Assembly: GCA_020853705.1 (NCBI GenBank) | Contig: JADYYK010000271.1 | Coordinates: 1 to 64,000, forward strand | Origin: Deltaproteobacteria bacterium | GTDB lineage: Bacteria > Myxococcota_A > Polyangia > Haliangiales > JADYYK01 | DNA length: 64,000 bases | Direction of reading: 5' to 3' | Shown here: positions 16,965-27,190 of the stretch, in pieces | Layout: every line of letters begins with the position of its first letter | Numbering within the stretch: the stretch's first letter is position 1 | Program-made: the position numbers and the translations under genes | The notes under the pieces: generated by a model | Seen by the model: the letters and a program-made list of their open reading frames with translations, nothing else | Told to the model about the DNA's origin: nothing | Database searches by the model: none

Positions 16965-19118
16965 ATGGCCCGCGTCCTCATCGTCAGCTTCTCGGTGGCT
17001 CCCGCGCCCGACCGCCGTGGCGTCGAGCTGGTGCAGCTCGTGCGCGCGCTGGCGACGCGCCACCAGGTCGACTGCCTGACCGTCAAGGCGGGCGAACTCG
17101 GCTATGTCGAGCGCTTCCACCGCGCCCGCATGCTGCGGGTCCCGGTCGGGGCCGCCGACGCCCCGCGCGGCGAGCGCGCCCAGGCCTTCCGGCGCGCCGT
17201 CAACCGCCAGCTCGACGGTGCCGAGTATGACGTCGTGCACGCGCGCGACATCGTGGGCGGCGACCTCGCCGTCGAGCGCGCCCGCGAGCTCGGCTACAAG
17301 GTGGTGTTCGAGCCCACCGGCAGCGAGCCCACGGCCAGCGCCAGCGGCGCCGCCGCCGCCGTGGTGTTCGACGCCGCCGCCCTGGAGCGCTGCGAGCGCG
17401 GCGCCCACCTGCTCATCGCGCGCACCCGCGCCCATCGCAACCACCTGGCGCGCAAGGGCTACACCGAGCGCACCTGCCTGGTGGTCCCGGGCTGTGACAT
17501 CGACCTGTTCGACTGGGAGAGCCGGGTGCCCGGCCCACCGCTGGTGCTGGCGCTGGGCAGCTTCGCGCCGACCCGCGCGGTGCGCCTGCTGGTGCGCGGC
17601 TTCCAGGCCGTGCGCACGGCGGTGCCCGACGCGCGCCTGCTGCTGGTGGGCCCGGTCGCCGCCGGCTTCGAGACCTCGCTGGGCTCGGCGCTGGCGCAGC
17701 TCGGGCTGGCGGGGGCGGTCGATCGCGCCGGCGCGCTGGAGCACGCCGAGGTGCCCCGCGTGATCGCGCGCTCCAGCGTATGCGTCACCCCCGACGTGCC
17801 GCAGGGCGAGGAGGCGCCGCTGGCCCCCGCGCCCCTCAGCCTGCTCGAGTTCCTGGCCTGTCGCCGCCCGGTGGTGGCGCCGCGCACCAGCGCCATCGAG
17901 GACGTCATCGACGACGGCGAGAGCGGCCTGCTGTTCTCGCCCGGCGACGCCGGGGATCTGGCCAGCAAGGTCATCACGCTGCTCGGTGACGCGCGCCGCG
18001 CCGCCACGCTGGCGCAGGCCGGGTACCAGAAGGTGCGCGCGCTGTACCCCGCCAGCGCGACTCGACGCGGCTACCTCGAGGCCTATGCGCGTATCGTGCC
18101 GCCCGAGCGCCCGCGCGACCACACCCCGACGCCGTCGCCCGCGTTCGCGCTGGAGTCGTCGACCGCGCGGCGCAGCGCGTCCGAGATCACCGACGACGGG
18201 GTGCCGCGGCGCGACTTCGACGACCAGGCCACCTCGCCGTCGTTGCTCGATCACATGGCGCAGGCGGCGACCTTCGTGGCCGGCCAGATCGACGTGCGCG
18301 ACGACGACGACGACGACGACGACCACGACGATGGCGCCCGCGACCACGCCACTGCCGCCGACGACCGCGGCCACGACCACGACCACGACCACGACCCCGA
18401 CGACGACGCCGAGGCCACCGTGATGACGCCCGCCTTCACCGAGCTGCCGCTGCCCGCCGAACCGGTCGGCCACCTCGGCGAGATCACCGCGACCTCGCAC
18501 GTCGCGCCACCCGGCCCCGAGGATCACACCGGCGAGCGCCCGCTGCTGCCCGGCGTCAGCCTGGAGGACACCGCCATGGTTGCGGTCTCCGGCCTGCTCG
18601 GCACCGCCACCTCGGGCGCCATCGCCACTCCGGGCCCGCCCACGCCCAGCCCCGGCCCGGCCGCCGACACCCGCGCCACCCCGACCTCCACGGCCGCCGC
18701 CGTCCCCATCGCGCCCGGCGCCACCCCGCCGGCCGCCCGCCTCAGCCTGGCCGCCGCCGCCGAGATCCTGCGCCAGGCCGAGTTCAACGAGGGCCCCCGC
18801 GACCCCGGCACCGGCGCCACCCCCTCCGACACTCCGCCCCCCACCTCCAAAGAGCCCTTCTCCTCCCGATCCCAGTCCCTGTCGCCTGCCGCCTGTTCCC
18901 TGCCGCCCGGTTCCCTCGCCCTCCGCAAAAGTAGCGCCCGCCCGCACCCTGGTTTATCGTCACCCCGAAGGAGCCGGTCGTCACCATCCCGGTCAACATC
19001 GTCTTCGGCCTGCTCTCGGGGCTGCTGCTGGCGGTGGCGGCACGGGCGCAGCTGCGCGCGCGCGATGACGCCTTGTCGGGCCCGGTGCTGGTCGCGGTGC
19101 TGCTGTATGCGGCCCTGA
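16965..19118 (+). CDS. Family 4-type glycosyltransferase with a long disordered tail
   Basis: The first 385 residues form a GT-B glycosyltransferase. The N-terminal half opens MARVLIVSFSVAPAPDRRGVE and holds YDVVHARDIVGGD. The C-terminal nucleotide-sugar site reads PLSLLEFLACRRPVVAPRTSAIEDVIDDGESGLLF in two parts. The donor and acceptor cannot be told. The remaining 330 residues are low complexity: an Asp run and His-Asp alternation (18298-18405), then Ala/Pro/Thr-rich sequence. The last 90 residues (Ser/Arg/Cys-rich) look like translated intergenic DNA and run 85 bases into the next gene. The true stop may have been lost, or an indel lies in the tail. Confidence 0.78.
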   Translation: MARVLIVSFSVAPAPDRRGVELVQLVRALATRHQVDCLTVKAGELGYVERFHRARMLRVPVGAADAPRGERAQAFRRAVNRQLDGAEYDVVHARDIVGGDLAVERARELGYKVVFEPTGSEPTASASGAAAAVVFDAAALERCERGAHLLIARTRAHRNHLARKGYTERTCLVVPGCDIDLFDWESRVPGPPLVLALGSFAPTRAVRLLVRGFQAVRTAVPDARLLLVGPVAAGFETSLGSALAQLGLAGAVDRAGALEHAEVPRVIARSSVCVTPDVPQGEEAPLAPAPLSLLEFLACRRPVVAPRTSAIEDVIDDGESGLLFSPGDAGDLASKVITLLGDARRAATLAQAGYQKVRALYPASATRRGYLEAYARIVPPERPRDHTPTPSPAFALESSTARRSASEITDDGVPRRDFDDQATSPSLLDHMAQAATFVAGQIDVRDDDDDDDDHDDGARDHATAADDRGHDHDHDHDPDDDAEATVMTPAFTELPLPAEPVGHLGEITATSHVAPPGPEDHTGERPLLPGVSLEDTAMVAVSGLLGTATSGAIATPGPPTPSPGPAADTRATPTSTAAAVPIAPGATPPAARLSLAAAAEILRQAEFNEGPRDPGTGATPSDTPPPTSKEPFSSRSQSLSPAACSLPPGSLALRKSSARPHPGLSSPRRSRSSPSRSTSSSACSRGCCWRWRHGRSCARAMTPCRARCWSRCCCMRP
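18298..18405 (+). repeat. GAC/CAC trinucleotide repeats in the glycosyltransferase tail
   Basis: An uninterrupted GAC run (18298-18323) encodes a string of Asp, followed at about 18371-18397 by CACGAC repeats encoding alternating His-Asp. Such tracts are prone to slippage and may bind metal ions in the protein. Confidence 0.75.
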
Positions 19119-19534
19119 TCTTCTGGCCCGTCGCGGCCTACTGCTACCTGGCCCACCCGGCCTGGAGCTGGATGTACCTGGTCAACCCGACCTCGGTCCC
19201 GGTGCTCACCGTGGTCCTGGTGCTGGCCCTCGACCTGGGCGCCATCCTGGGCTCGTTCTACCTGGGCGCCCGCCTGCTGCGCGCCCAGAAGGAGCGCTAT
19301 CTCTACGGCGGCCTGGCCGGCGCCGGGGCGCTGATGCTGCTGCTGCCCATCATCCTGGGCGGACGCCTGTTCACCTATGGCACGTATCAGCAGTTCCACG
19401 AGGGTCGCGCCGTGGCCCTGTCCAGCGTCAAGCTGGGCTATGTCCTCATCGCGGTGGTCGCCGGCATGGTTTCGGCCCTGCTGTTCGTGGCCTGGTCGCT
19501 GTTCACCTGGGGGCGCCGGGTGGCTTCGGCGTGA
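19034..19534 (+). CDS. Hypothetical membrane protein
   Basis: Unrecognised integral membrane protein with four hydrophobic segments in the annotated 166 aa (about residues 15-40, 53-75, 93-112 and 130-158). The only canonical start is GTG 19034. The same frame upstream, back to the TAG at 18932, encodes another good membrane helix (PVNIVFGLLSGLLLAVAARA). An AAGGAG at 18968-18973 precedes ATC 18986 by 12 bases. A noncanonical start at 18986 would give a five-helix protein of 182 aa. This upstream part overlaps the glycosyltransferase reading frame. Confidence 0.65.
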   Translation: MAARAQLRARDDALSGPVLVAVLLYAALIFWPVAAYCYLAHPAWSWMYLVNPTSVPVLTVVLVLALDLGAILGSFYLGARLLRAQKERYLYGGLAGAGALMLLLPIILGGRLFTYGTYQQFHEGRAVALSSVKLGYVLIAVVAGMVSALLFVAWSLFTWGRRVASA

Positions 19535-19571
19535 TTGACCAGACACGGCCGCCGCTGGTAGGTTGGCTGCC

Positions 19572-20011
19572 GTGAAGCGTGGGAATTCATTGGGTGCGCA
19601 GCTGTGCCTGGTCGTCCTGCTCGGCCTCTGCGCCGGCTGCGGCCCGGTCGAGTACATCAACCAGGTGACCCGGCGCGCCAGCTCATCGGTCGCCGCAGCC
19701 AAGGCCGCCGGCGCGGACAAGACCGCGCTGTACGAGTACACACTCGCGGTGCTGTACCTGCGTCAGGCCCGCGTCGAGGCCGGCCACGCGCACTACCAGG
19801 TCGCGGTGAACTATGGTCGCCTCGCCGAGCGCAAGGGCAACGACGCCCGCGCGCTGGCGCAGGAGCGCGCCACGGGTGGCGAGGGCGACGGCGTCCCGGT
19901 CGACGGCGTGTCACCCGACGAGGTGCCCCTCACTGGCGAAGAGAAGGTCCCCGACGCCATCGGTGACGGTGACGACGACGAGATGCCCTCGAATCTGCGC
20001 CCGGAGAAGCC

Positions 20012-20015
<4 letters not shown>
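19572..20015 (+). CDS. Lipoprotein with DUF4398-like helical domain
   Basis: The 147-aa product has a clear lipoprotein signal ending in the lipobox LCAGC, then a helical region (YEYTLAVLYLRQARVEAGHA, then AVNYGRLAERKGNDARALA) resembling DUF4398-type periplasmic helices that precede OmpA proteins. The tail is acidic. GTG at 19572 is chosen over TTG at 19563 because it gives a compact signal peptide starting MKRGNSLG. The stop overlaps the next gene by four bases, so it is coupled to the OmpA-family lipoprotein. Confidence 0.75.
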
Positions 20016-21106
<1,091 letters not shown>

Positions 21107-21168
21107 GCCGGCCGCTCCACTCCCGGCCACGCGTTCTCGATCCCAGGCGACGAATGAAAGGAAGCACC

Positions 21169-22662
21169 ATGACCCGGTTTCACCTCCCGCTCTCGCGTGC
21201 CTTGATCGTGCTCGCGATGATCGCGGTGCCACGGCTGGCGCTGGCGCAGGACAAGGTCAAGGAGATCCGCGACAAGAACCGCGCCGCGATGGAGGACTTC
21301 GACCTCAACGAGTTCCCCAGCGCCAAGACGCAGCTGGAGGCGGCGCTCGAGATGGCCAGGAAGGCGAAGCTCGAGCGCCACCCCATCGCGGCCGAGACGC
21401 ACATGTTCCTCGCCATCGTGCAGATCGCCGGCAACAACGACGAGCTCGAGGGCATCGTCGAGTTCGTCAAGGCGCTGGAGATCAACTCCAGCGCGCAGGT
21501 CCCGGTCGACTACCGCACGCCCGAGGTGCAGAAGGTGTTCGACAAGGCCAAGGCCCGCGTCGGCAGTGGCGGGGGCACCGGACCCAGCGATCCCGTGGAG
21601 CCGCCGCCCAGGAAGCCGCCGCCCAAGACCGGGCCGCAGCCGCTGGACTGTTCGACCGCGGGCGAAGGCGTGACGCACACCCCGGTCGACACCGCGACCG
21701 CGGGCAAGGACCTCAAGATCGAGGTCTGCATGGGCGCCGAGATCGCGCCCACCAAGGTCATGGTGTTCTACCGGCCCCAGGGCGTCGCCGAGTTCACCAT
21801 CCTGCCCATGAAGGCCGGGGAGGGTGGGCTGTGGACCGCGACCGTCAAGGGTGGCGCGGTCGGCGGCGGCTACATGCACTACTACATCGAGGCGCGCAAC
21901 GCCAAGGACGTGGCGCTGGTGCGCTCGGGCGCCAAGGACAGCCCGCACATCGTCGAGGTCCTGGCGGCCGACGGCAGCAGCGTGGGTGACGATCCGGGCG
22001 GTGGCGGTGACGACGAGAACCCGCTGTCCGGCGGCGGCGGTGGCGACGACGACGAGGATCCCGGCATGGGGGTCAAGAAGGGCGGCGGCGGCACGAAGAA
22101 GGGCGGCAGCATCTTCCTGGCGGTCGGCGCCGGGTCGGGTGCGGGCATGCTGACCGGTGGCGGCCTCGAGGTCGCCGAGGACGGTGGCAAGGCGGTCGAG
22201 GTCAACTCGGGCGTCGCGCCGGCGCCGTTCCACGTCCAGGTCGAGGCCGGCTATCTGCTGTCGCCGAAGTCGATCTTCGGCGTCTATGGCCGCTTCCAGG
22301 TCATCACGCTGGCAGACACCAAGCGGGCGGCCACCGGGGCCATCTCGGGCGGCCTGCGCTTCACCCGCAACCTGGCACCGCAGGACAAGCCGCACCTGTA
22401 TGTGCACGTCGGCGGCGGCTTCGGCCACATCCGCCACACCGTGGACCTGGCCAAGCCGCTGCAGGACGATCCTGACGCGACGCGTGACACCGCCCTGCAG
22501 GGCATGGTGCACCTGGGCGGTGGCGCCGGCTATTCGCTGCCGCTCGGCAGCACGATGTCGTTCCGCATCGAGACCAACGTCCTGGCTGGCATCCCGGTCG
22601 GCGACAAGGACGCCTTCGCCATCAACGCCGACCTGAACCTCGGGATTGGCGTCGCCTTCTGA
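21169..22662 (+). CDS. Secreted repeat protein with predicted C-terminal outer-membrane beta-barrel
   Basis: The 497-aa product has a Sec signal peptide ending in LALAQ. Helical TPR-like repeats (about 28-120) are followed by a Pro-rich linker, a beta domain (about 160-255), a Gly/Asp-rich linker (about 270-305) and a C-terminal region of alternating beta strands ending in LGIGVAF, whose terminal Phe is typical of outer-membrane barrels. Its architecture parallels the protein at 37366-38712. ATG 21169 is chosen because AAGGAAG lies six bases upstream; ATG 21154 is in frame but has a poorer site. The stop codon is fused to a palindromic element. Confidence 0.72.
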   Translation: MTRFHLPLSRALIVLAMIAVPRLALAQDKVKEIRDKNRAAMEDFDLNEFPSAKTQLEAALEMARKAKLERHPIAAETHMFLAIVQIAGNNDELEGIVEFVKALEINSSAQVPVDYRTPEVQKVFDKAKARVGSGGGTGPSDPVEPPPRKPPPKTGPQPLDCSTAGEGVTHTPVDTATAGKDLKIEVCMGAEIAPTKVMVFYRPQGVAEFTILPMKAGEGGLWTATVKGGAVGGGYMHYYIEARNAKDVALVRSGAKDSPHIVEVLAADGSSVGDDPGGGGDDENPLSGGGGGDDDEDPGMGVKKGGGGTKKGGSIFLAVGAGSGAGMLTGGGLEVAEDGGKAVEVNSGVAPAPFHVQVEAGYLLSPKSIFGVYGRFQVITLADTKRAATGAISGGLRFTRNLAPQDKPHLYVHVGGGFGHIRHTVDLAKPLQDDPDATRDTALQGMVHLGGGAGYSLPLGSTMSFRIETNVLAGIPVGDKDAFAINADLNLGIGVAF

Positions 22663-22694
22663 GCCCCCTCGAAAGCGCAGCTTCGAGGAGGCTC
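22660..22694 (+). terminator. Palindromic element fused to a stop codon, copy A
   Basis: From the TGA on, GAGCC-C-CCTCGAA pairs with TTCGAGG-A-GGCTC around a GC-rich loop: twelve paired bases with one mismatch. The same element follows the stop codons at 25220 and, on the minus strand, 55330. Its position and stability suit a transcription terminator or mRNA end, though the usual T-run is replaced by CTTCCG. Confidence 0.6.
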
Positions 22695-22825
22695 TTCCGT
22701 TCCCTCCGCTCCGTCTCCCCTGCGACCTTTCCTCATCCCCTGTGGCCTGTCGCCTGTCACCCGTGACCTGTTTGCCGTGACTTACCCCACGGAAGATCCC
22801 CGGCAAAACCGGGTATCTTTCTCAC

Positions 22826-23458
22826 ATGCGCACGCTCATCGGGTCACTCCTCCTCGGTGCCTTGCTCGCGCAAACCTCTGTCGCCTCCGCCCAGGTCCCC
22901 GACGACCTCCCGGTGCCCTGGGGCTCCACCCGCCGTGGCCTACCGCCGTCGTGGGCGCCGGGCCAGGAGAACAACAGCAAGGTCCAGCCCATCCGCAACG
23001 GCGACGACGCGCGCCCGCTCGATGACAGCGGCATCGACGGCCGGCGCGACAGCTTCCAGGCCATCCAGCAGCTGATGCTGCTGGTCGAGCAGCACGCCAT
23101 GAATGACGCTGGTCGCGGCGGCGCCGCCTTCGCCGTCGCAGCGGCGCTGGACAAGATCGCGCTGGGCACCGCGGTCGAGGACCTGTCGGCGCGGCTGCGC
23201 CTGTCGCTGCCCCAGGATCGGCCCTATCGCGCAGTGCTGCTGGCGACGCTGTCGCAGCTGTACGGGCGCGCGGGGTCGTATCGCTACGAGCTGTGGTCGC
23301 TGTGCGACGCGCTGCTGACGGTGCCGGCGCAGTCGCCGCTGGCGGGCTGGATCCGCTCGCGGGTGCGCTCGCTGGCCGGTGACGACGCACGTGCGCATCG
23401 GGCCCTGCTGGCGGATGCGCGCCGGCTGCGCGGGCGCAGCGTCGCCACCGCGCGCTGA
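22826..23458 (+). CDS. Hypothetical secreted protein
   Basis: The 210-aa product begins with a Sec signal peptide (MRTLIGSLLLGALLAQTSVA, cleavage probably after ASA). The mature part has a Pro-rich start and then helical repeats (about 75-205, including YRAVLLATLSQLYGRAGSYR), possibly TPR-like. No family is recognised. It follows a 163-base spacer containing a palindromic element and pyrimidine-rich low-complexity sequence, and precedes queE by 32 bases. Confidence 0.65.
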   Translation: MRTLIGSLLLGALLAQTSVASAQVPDDLPVPWGSTRRGLPPSWAPGQENNSKVQPIRNGDDARPLDDSGIDGRRDSFQAIQQLMLLVEQHAMNDAGRGGAAFAVAAALDKIALGTAVEDLSARLRLSLPQDRPYRAVLLATLSQLYGRAGSYRYELWSLCDALLTVPAQSPLAGWIRSRVRSLAGDDARAHRALLADARRLRGRSVATAR

Positions 23459-23490
23459 CGCAGCCGCCCCGCACCTGCTAGGCTGGCCGC

Positions 23491-24123
23491 GTGGAAGGCG
23501 AGCGCGAGCGCAGCTATCTCATCAAGGAGCTGTTCGGGCCGACCCTGCAGGGTGAGGGCGCGCACGCGGGGACCCCGTGCGTGTTCTTGCGCTTCGCGGT
23601 GTGCAACCTGGCCTGCGCCTGGTGCGACACCGACTTTCGCCCCGAGGGCGCCCTGCGCCTGGCCGCCCCGGAGATCGTGGCGCGCCTCGAGGCCCTCGAC
23701 GTCCACGGCGCCCGCCTGGTCGTGGTCACCGGCGGCGAGCCCACACTGCACTGGGACGCGCCCCTGGCCGACGCGCTGCGCGCGGCCGGCTTCCGCGTGC
23801 ACATGGAGTCCAACGGCACGCGCCCGCTGCGGGCGCCGGTCGACTGGCTGACAGTGTCGCCCAAGCCGCGCTGGCACGGGGTCGGCGACCGCCTGGTGCT
23901 GACCCAGGCCGACGAGATCAAGGTCATCGTCGAGGCCGACCTCGCCCACCCCGACGCCGCCCTGCTCGAGCGCTACGAGGCCATGGCCTTCACACATCGC
24001 TTCCTGCAGCCATGCATGGACGAGCGCTACCCCGAGCACCTCGCGCGCGCCATCGCGCTGGCCACCGCACGGCCGCGCTGGAGGGTCTCGCTGCAGCTAC
24101 ACAAGATCCTCGATCTGCCCTGA
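23491..24123 (+). CDS. queE: QueE, 7-carboxy-7-deazaguanine synthase
   Basis: Radical-SAM enzyme that turns 6-carboxy-tetrahydropterin into 7-carboxy-7-deazaguanine in queuosine biosynthesis. The 210-aa size fits. The substrate-binding start FGPTLQGEGAHAGTPCVFLR is followed by the cluster motif C38-x3-C42-x2-C45 (CNLACAWCD), then VVTGGEPTLHWD and ESNGTRPL. The conserved end RVSLQLHKILDLP is also typical. The GTG start at 23491 fits the family start. No other queuosine gene lies in the window. Confidence 0.9.
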   Translation: MEGERERSYLIKELFGPTLQGEGAHAGTPCVFLRFAVCNLACAWCDTDFRPEGALRLAAPEIVARLEALDVHGARLVVVTGGEPTLHWDAPLADALRAAGFRVHMESNGTRPLRAPVDWLTVSPKPRWHGVGDRLVLTQADEIKVIVEADLAHPDAALLERYEAMAFTHRFLQPCMDERYPEHLARAIALATARPRWRVSLQLHKILDLP

Positions 24124-24220
24124 AAACTCGCTGCTTCGCTTGCTCTCCAAGCGCCCGCTTTTGCTTGCCCCCTGGCGGCGGAGGCGATGTATCCTGCGCT
24201 CCCAAATGGAGGAGACTACG

Positions 24221-25222
24221 ATGCGGAATCTGATGAAGCCCTTGCGTGCAGCACTGCTCGTCACGGTTGCTCTCGCTGGCGCGGGCTGTCCCAAGGTCCC
24301 CGGCGGCGTGCCCGGTGCTGGTGGTGGTTGCGGTGAGATCAAGGGCATCCCGATGGCGGCCAAGCTGAACGCCTTCCTGCAGGCGTCGGCTGAGCTCGAC
24401 TCCGCCACGGCCAAGCTGGAGAACTCGGTCAAGGACGCCTGCAAGAAGATGGCGGTCGAGCTGAAGATCCCGACCGCGGGCGACACCGCGACCCTGTGCA
24501 ACGCGGTCTCCGCGGAGCTCAAGGAGTCCTGGAAGGTCAGCCTCAAGGCCAAGACCAAGCTGAACGTCAAGTACACCCCCGCCAAGTGCACGGTGAAGGC
24601 CGACTTCGCCGCCGAGGTCGCCGCCAAGTGCGAGGCCAAGGCCACCGCGGACATCTCGGTCAAGTGCGAAGGCACCTGCGGCGGGACCTGCAACGGCGCC
24701 TGCGACGGCACCTGCGCGGGCAGCGCCGGCACCGGCGGCTCGGGCGGCCAGTGCAACGGCCAGTGCCAGGGTCAGTGCAACGGCTCGTGCTCGGGTGGCT
24801 GCGAAGGTCACGCTGACGTCGAGGCCTCGGCCGAGTGCAAGGCGTCGGCGAACGTGCGCGCCAACCTGCAGGCCGAGTGCACCAAGCCGGACGTCGATGT
24901 CGAGGTCGACATGGGCCTGGTGCTCGACACCTCGCGCTTCGACCGCGCCAAGGCGGCGGTCAAGGCCGGTCTGGGCGAGCTGCTGATGGCGGGCGAGAAG
25001 GCCAAGGGACTGGTCGGCGCCGTCAAGGTGTGGGCTGGCGCGGCCAAGGATCTGGCGGCCTCGGGCAAGGACATCGCCAAGGGCCTGGGCATGAAGGCGG
25101 CCTGCGTGGCCGGCCAGCTGAGCGCCTCGGCCAAGGCGGCCGCGTCGATCAGCGTCCGCGTCGACGTCTCGGTGTCGGCCTCGGCCTCGGTCGGCGGCGC
25201 GGCGTCCGGCTCGACCAACTAG
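24221..25222 (+). CDS. Lipoprotein with Cys-x3 repeats (Cys-rich spacer)
   Basis: The 333-aa lipoprotein (lipobox AGAGC after a hydrophobic leader) has an N-terminal helical region, then a striking central segment at about residues 150-195 with Cys every fourth residue (CEGTCGGTCNGACDGTC; CNGQCQGQCNGSC), split by a Gly/Ser linker. A C-terminal helical, Ala-rich region follows. The Cys/Gly repeat could be disulfide-bonded or metal-binding. ATG 24221 is chosen because a strong GGAGGAG lies seven bases upstream; the frame is open back to 24140. The TAG stop is fused to a palindromic element. No family is recognised. Confidence 0.7.
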   Translation: MRNLMKPLRAALLVTVALAGAGCPKVPGGVPGAGGGCGEIKGIPMAAKLNAFLQASAELDSATAKLENSVKDACKKMAVELKIPTAGDTATLCNAVSAELKESWKVSLKAKTKLNVKYTPAKCTVKADFAAEVAAKCEAKATADISVKCEGTCGGTCNGACDGTCAGSAGTGGSGGQCNGQCQGQCNGSCSGGCEGHADVEASAECKASANVRANLQAECTKPDVDVEVDMGLVLDTSRFDRAKAAVKAGLGELLMAGEKAKGLVGAVKVWAGAAKDLAASGKDIAKGLGMKAACVAGQLSASAKAAASISVRVDVSVSASASVGGAASGSTN

Positions 25223-25330
25223 CCCCCTCGAAGCTTCGCTTCGAGGAGGCTATTCCGGCAATTCCGGCTCCAGCCCCCTCGAAGCAGCCCCCTCGAAGCA
25301 GCCCCCTCGAAGCGAAGCTTCGAGGAGGCT
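25220..25330. terminator. Palindromic elements, copies B, between convergent genes
   Basis: A complete element (25221-25251, AGCC-CCTCGAAG with CTTCGAGG-GGCT) starts at the TAG stop of the Cys-repeat lipoprotein. Further on, two tandem half-elements (AGCCCCCTCGAAGC at 25272 and 25286) lead into a second complete hairpin at 25300-25330. The cluster lies between convergent genes and is well placed as a bidirectional terminator. The half-unit duplication suggests slippage or stepwise amplification. Confidence 0.65.
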
Positions 25331-25356
25331 GTTCCGCTCCGCTTCCGGCTCCCGCC

Positions 25357-27108
25357 CTACAGCGCCCGGGTCTCTTCTCCCTCCGCACCACCTCGCACCA
25401 CCATCCCAGGCGCTGGCGCATCCACTGACACCGTGGGGCGCAGCTCCGCGTCCATGCGATACAGCTCGGTGAAGTACTGCTGCACCATGCGGTGCGACGA
25501 GAAGCGCACCTCGGCCATCTCGACGCTGGCACGCATCATCGCGATCCAGCGCGCGCGGTCGGCATAGAACGTCGGCACCACCTCGCGGTCCAGGACGTCG
25601 TACAGCGCCTGCATGTCGTGCTGGTCCTGGGCCTCGTGCTCGGCCGGCGTCTGGCCTTCGGGCTCGTAGCCGCCGCCGATCTGCCAGCCGTTGACGCCGT
25701 GCGCACAGCCCTCGGGCCACCAGCCGTCGAGCACGCTGAGGTTGAGGACGCCGTTCATCGCGGCCTTCATGCCCGAGGTGCCGCTGGCCTCCAGCGGACG
25801 GCGCGGGTTGTTGAGCCAGACGTCGCAGCCGCGCGTCAGCAGGCGGCCGATCGACATGTCGTAGTTCTCCAGGAACACCACGCTGCCCGGATAGCGCCTC
25901 GCCATCGCGACCAGGTTGGCCACGATCTCCTTGCCGGCGTCGTCCTTGGGGTGCGCCTTGCCCGAGAACAGGAGCTGCACGTCCCCGCTGAGCAGGCGCT
26001 GCTCGATGCGCGCGGAGTTGCGCAGGATGAGGTCGGCGCGCTTGTAGGCCGCGGCGCGCCGCGCGAAGCCGATGAGCAGCTTGCCGCTGTCGAGGCGGGT
26101 GCCGGTGCGACGCCAGACCTCGTGCACCAGGGCGCGCTTGAGGGCGTGGTGCGCGTCCCACATCGAGTCCTCGCCGCGCATGGCGCCGCGGATGCGCTCG
26201 TCCTGCCAGGTCCCCGGGTGCACGCCGTTGGTGATCGACGTGATGGGCGCCGCGCCGGTGACCGCCTTCCACATCCCGCGCGAGGTGTCGCCATGCAGGG
26301 CGGCCACCGCGTTGGCGCGGCGCGACAGGCGCAGCCCCGCCACCGTCATCCCGAACGGCTCGCCGCCCAGCGTCTCCAGCTCGGCGGCGGTCAGGTGCAG
26401 GTTGGCGCCGAGCTCGAGCAGGAGCTCACCGGGGTGGGTCTCGTTGCCGGCCGGCACCGGGGTGTGGGTGGTGAAGACGCAGACCGCGCGCGTCGCCTCC
26501 AGCGCGGCCTCGAAGTCGAGCGGCGCGCTGGCCGACTGCATGTGCTCGCGCATCAGCTCGAGCCCGGCGAACACCGCGTGGCCCTCGTTGAAGTGATACA
26601 CGGTGACGGGCAGGCCGAGCGCGCGCAGCGCCCGCACCCCGCCGACCCCGAGCAGGATCTCCTGGGCCACGCGGTCGCGCGCGCCGCCGCCGTACAGCCG
26701 CCGCGTGATCCAGCGCTGCGCCGGCGCCTCGGGATCCAGCAGGTACAGCGGCGCGTTGCCATACTTGTCGACCAGCAGGACGCGGCAGCGCACCTCCTCG
26801 CCGGCGACCTCCACGCTGATGCGCACGCCGGTGTCACGGGTGTGCTCGGCGGGGCAGGGCGGATACTCGTCATAGGGGCGCCCGTCGGCGTCGATGCGCT
26901 GCGTGGTGTAGCCCTCGTTCCAGAACAGGCCGACCGCGACCAGGGGCAACTTCAGATCGCCGGCCGACTTGATGGCGTCGCCGGCCAGCACCCCGAGGCC
27001 TCCCGAGTAGATGGGAAACTCCTCGTGCAGCGCGAACTCCATGCAGAAATAGGCGGCAAGGTGCTCGTGCTGGTGGGGGCGCTGGCTCATGGGGCCAGGG
27101 CGATGCAA
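25357..27108 (-). CDS. glgP: Alpha-glucan (glycogen) phosphorylase, short form
   Basis: Releases glucose-1-phosphate from glycogen or maltodextrin, using pyridoxal phosphate. At 583 aa it belongs to the short archaeal/bacterial phosphorylase type. Visible blocks are EFPIYSGGLGVLAGDAIKSA, VYHFNEGHAVFAGLE, FTTHTPVPAGNE, ITNGVHPGTW, GFARRAAAYKRADL and the cofactor segment EASGTSGMKAAMNGVLNLS, whose Lys binds pyridoxal phosphate. The start may be the ATG at 27108 or, more like the family, ATG 27090 (MSQRPHQHEHLAAYF). The gene stands alone between two short intergenic regions. Confidence 0.92.
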   Translation of the reverse strand: MHRPGPMSQRPHQHEHLAAYFCMEFALHEEFPIYSGGLGVLAGDAIKSAGDLKLPLVAVGLFWNEGYTTQRIDADGRPYDEYPPCPAEHTRDTGVRISVEVAGEEVRCRVLLVDKYGNAPLYLLDPEAPAQRWITRRLYGGGARDRVAQEILLGVGGVRALRALGLPVTVYHFNEGHAVFAGLELMREHMQSASAPLDFEAALEATRAVCVFTTHTPVPAGNETHPGELLLELGANLHLTAAELETLGGEPFGMTVAGLRLSRRANAVAALHGDTSRGMWKAVTGAAPITSITNGVHPGTWQDERIRGAMRGEDSMWDAHHALKRALVHEVWRRTGTRLDSGKLLIGFARRAAAYKRADLILRNSARIEQRLLSGDVQLLFSGKAHPKDDAGKEIVANLVAMARRYPGSVVFLENYDMSIGRLLTRGCDVWLNNPRRPLEASGTSGMKAAMNGVLNLSVLDGWWPEGCAHGVNGWQIGGGYEPEGQTPAEHEAQDQHDMQALYDVLDREVVPTFYADRARWIAMMRASVEMAEVRFSSHRMVQQYFTELYRMDAELRPTVSVDAPAPGMVVRGGAEGEETRAL

Positions 27109-27190
27109 CCCGGGGGCCGGGCGGGCCCGCGTGATTCAGCTGATTTGCAGCCGCGTCGGTGTCGACAATCTCGACACCCGTTGCTTTCGG

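Noticed and set aside
16839..18947. Minus-strand 702-aa frame opposite the glycosyltransferase
   Set aside because: Gly/Arg-rich antisense of GC-rich coding sequence; the plus strand has the glycosyltransferase motifs.
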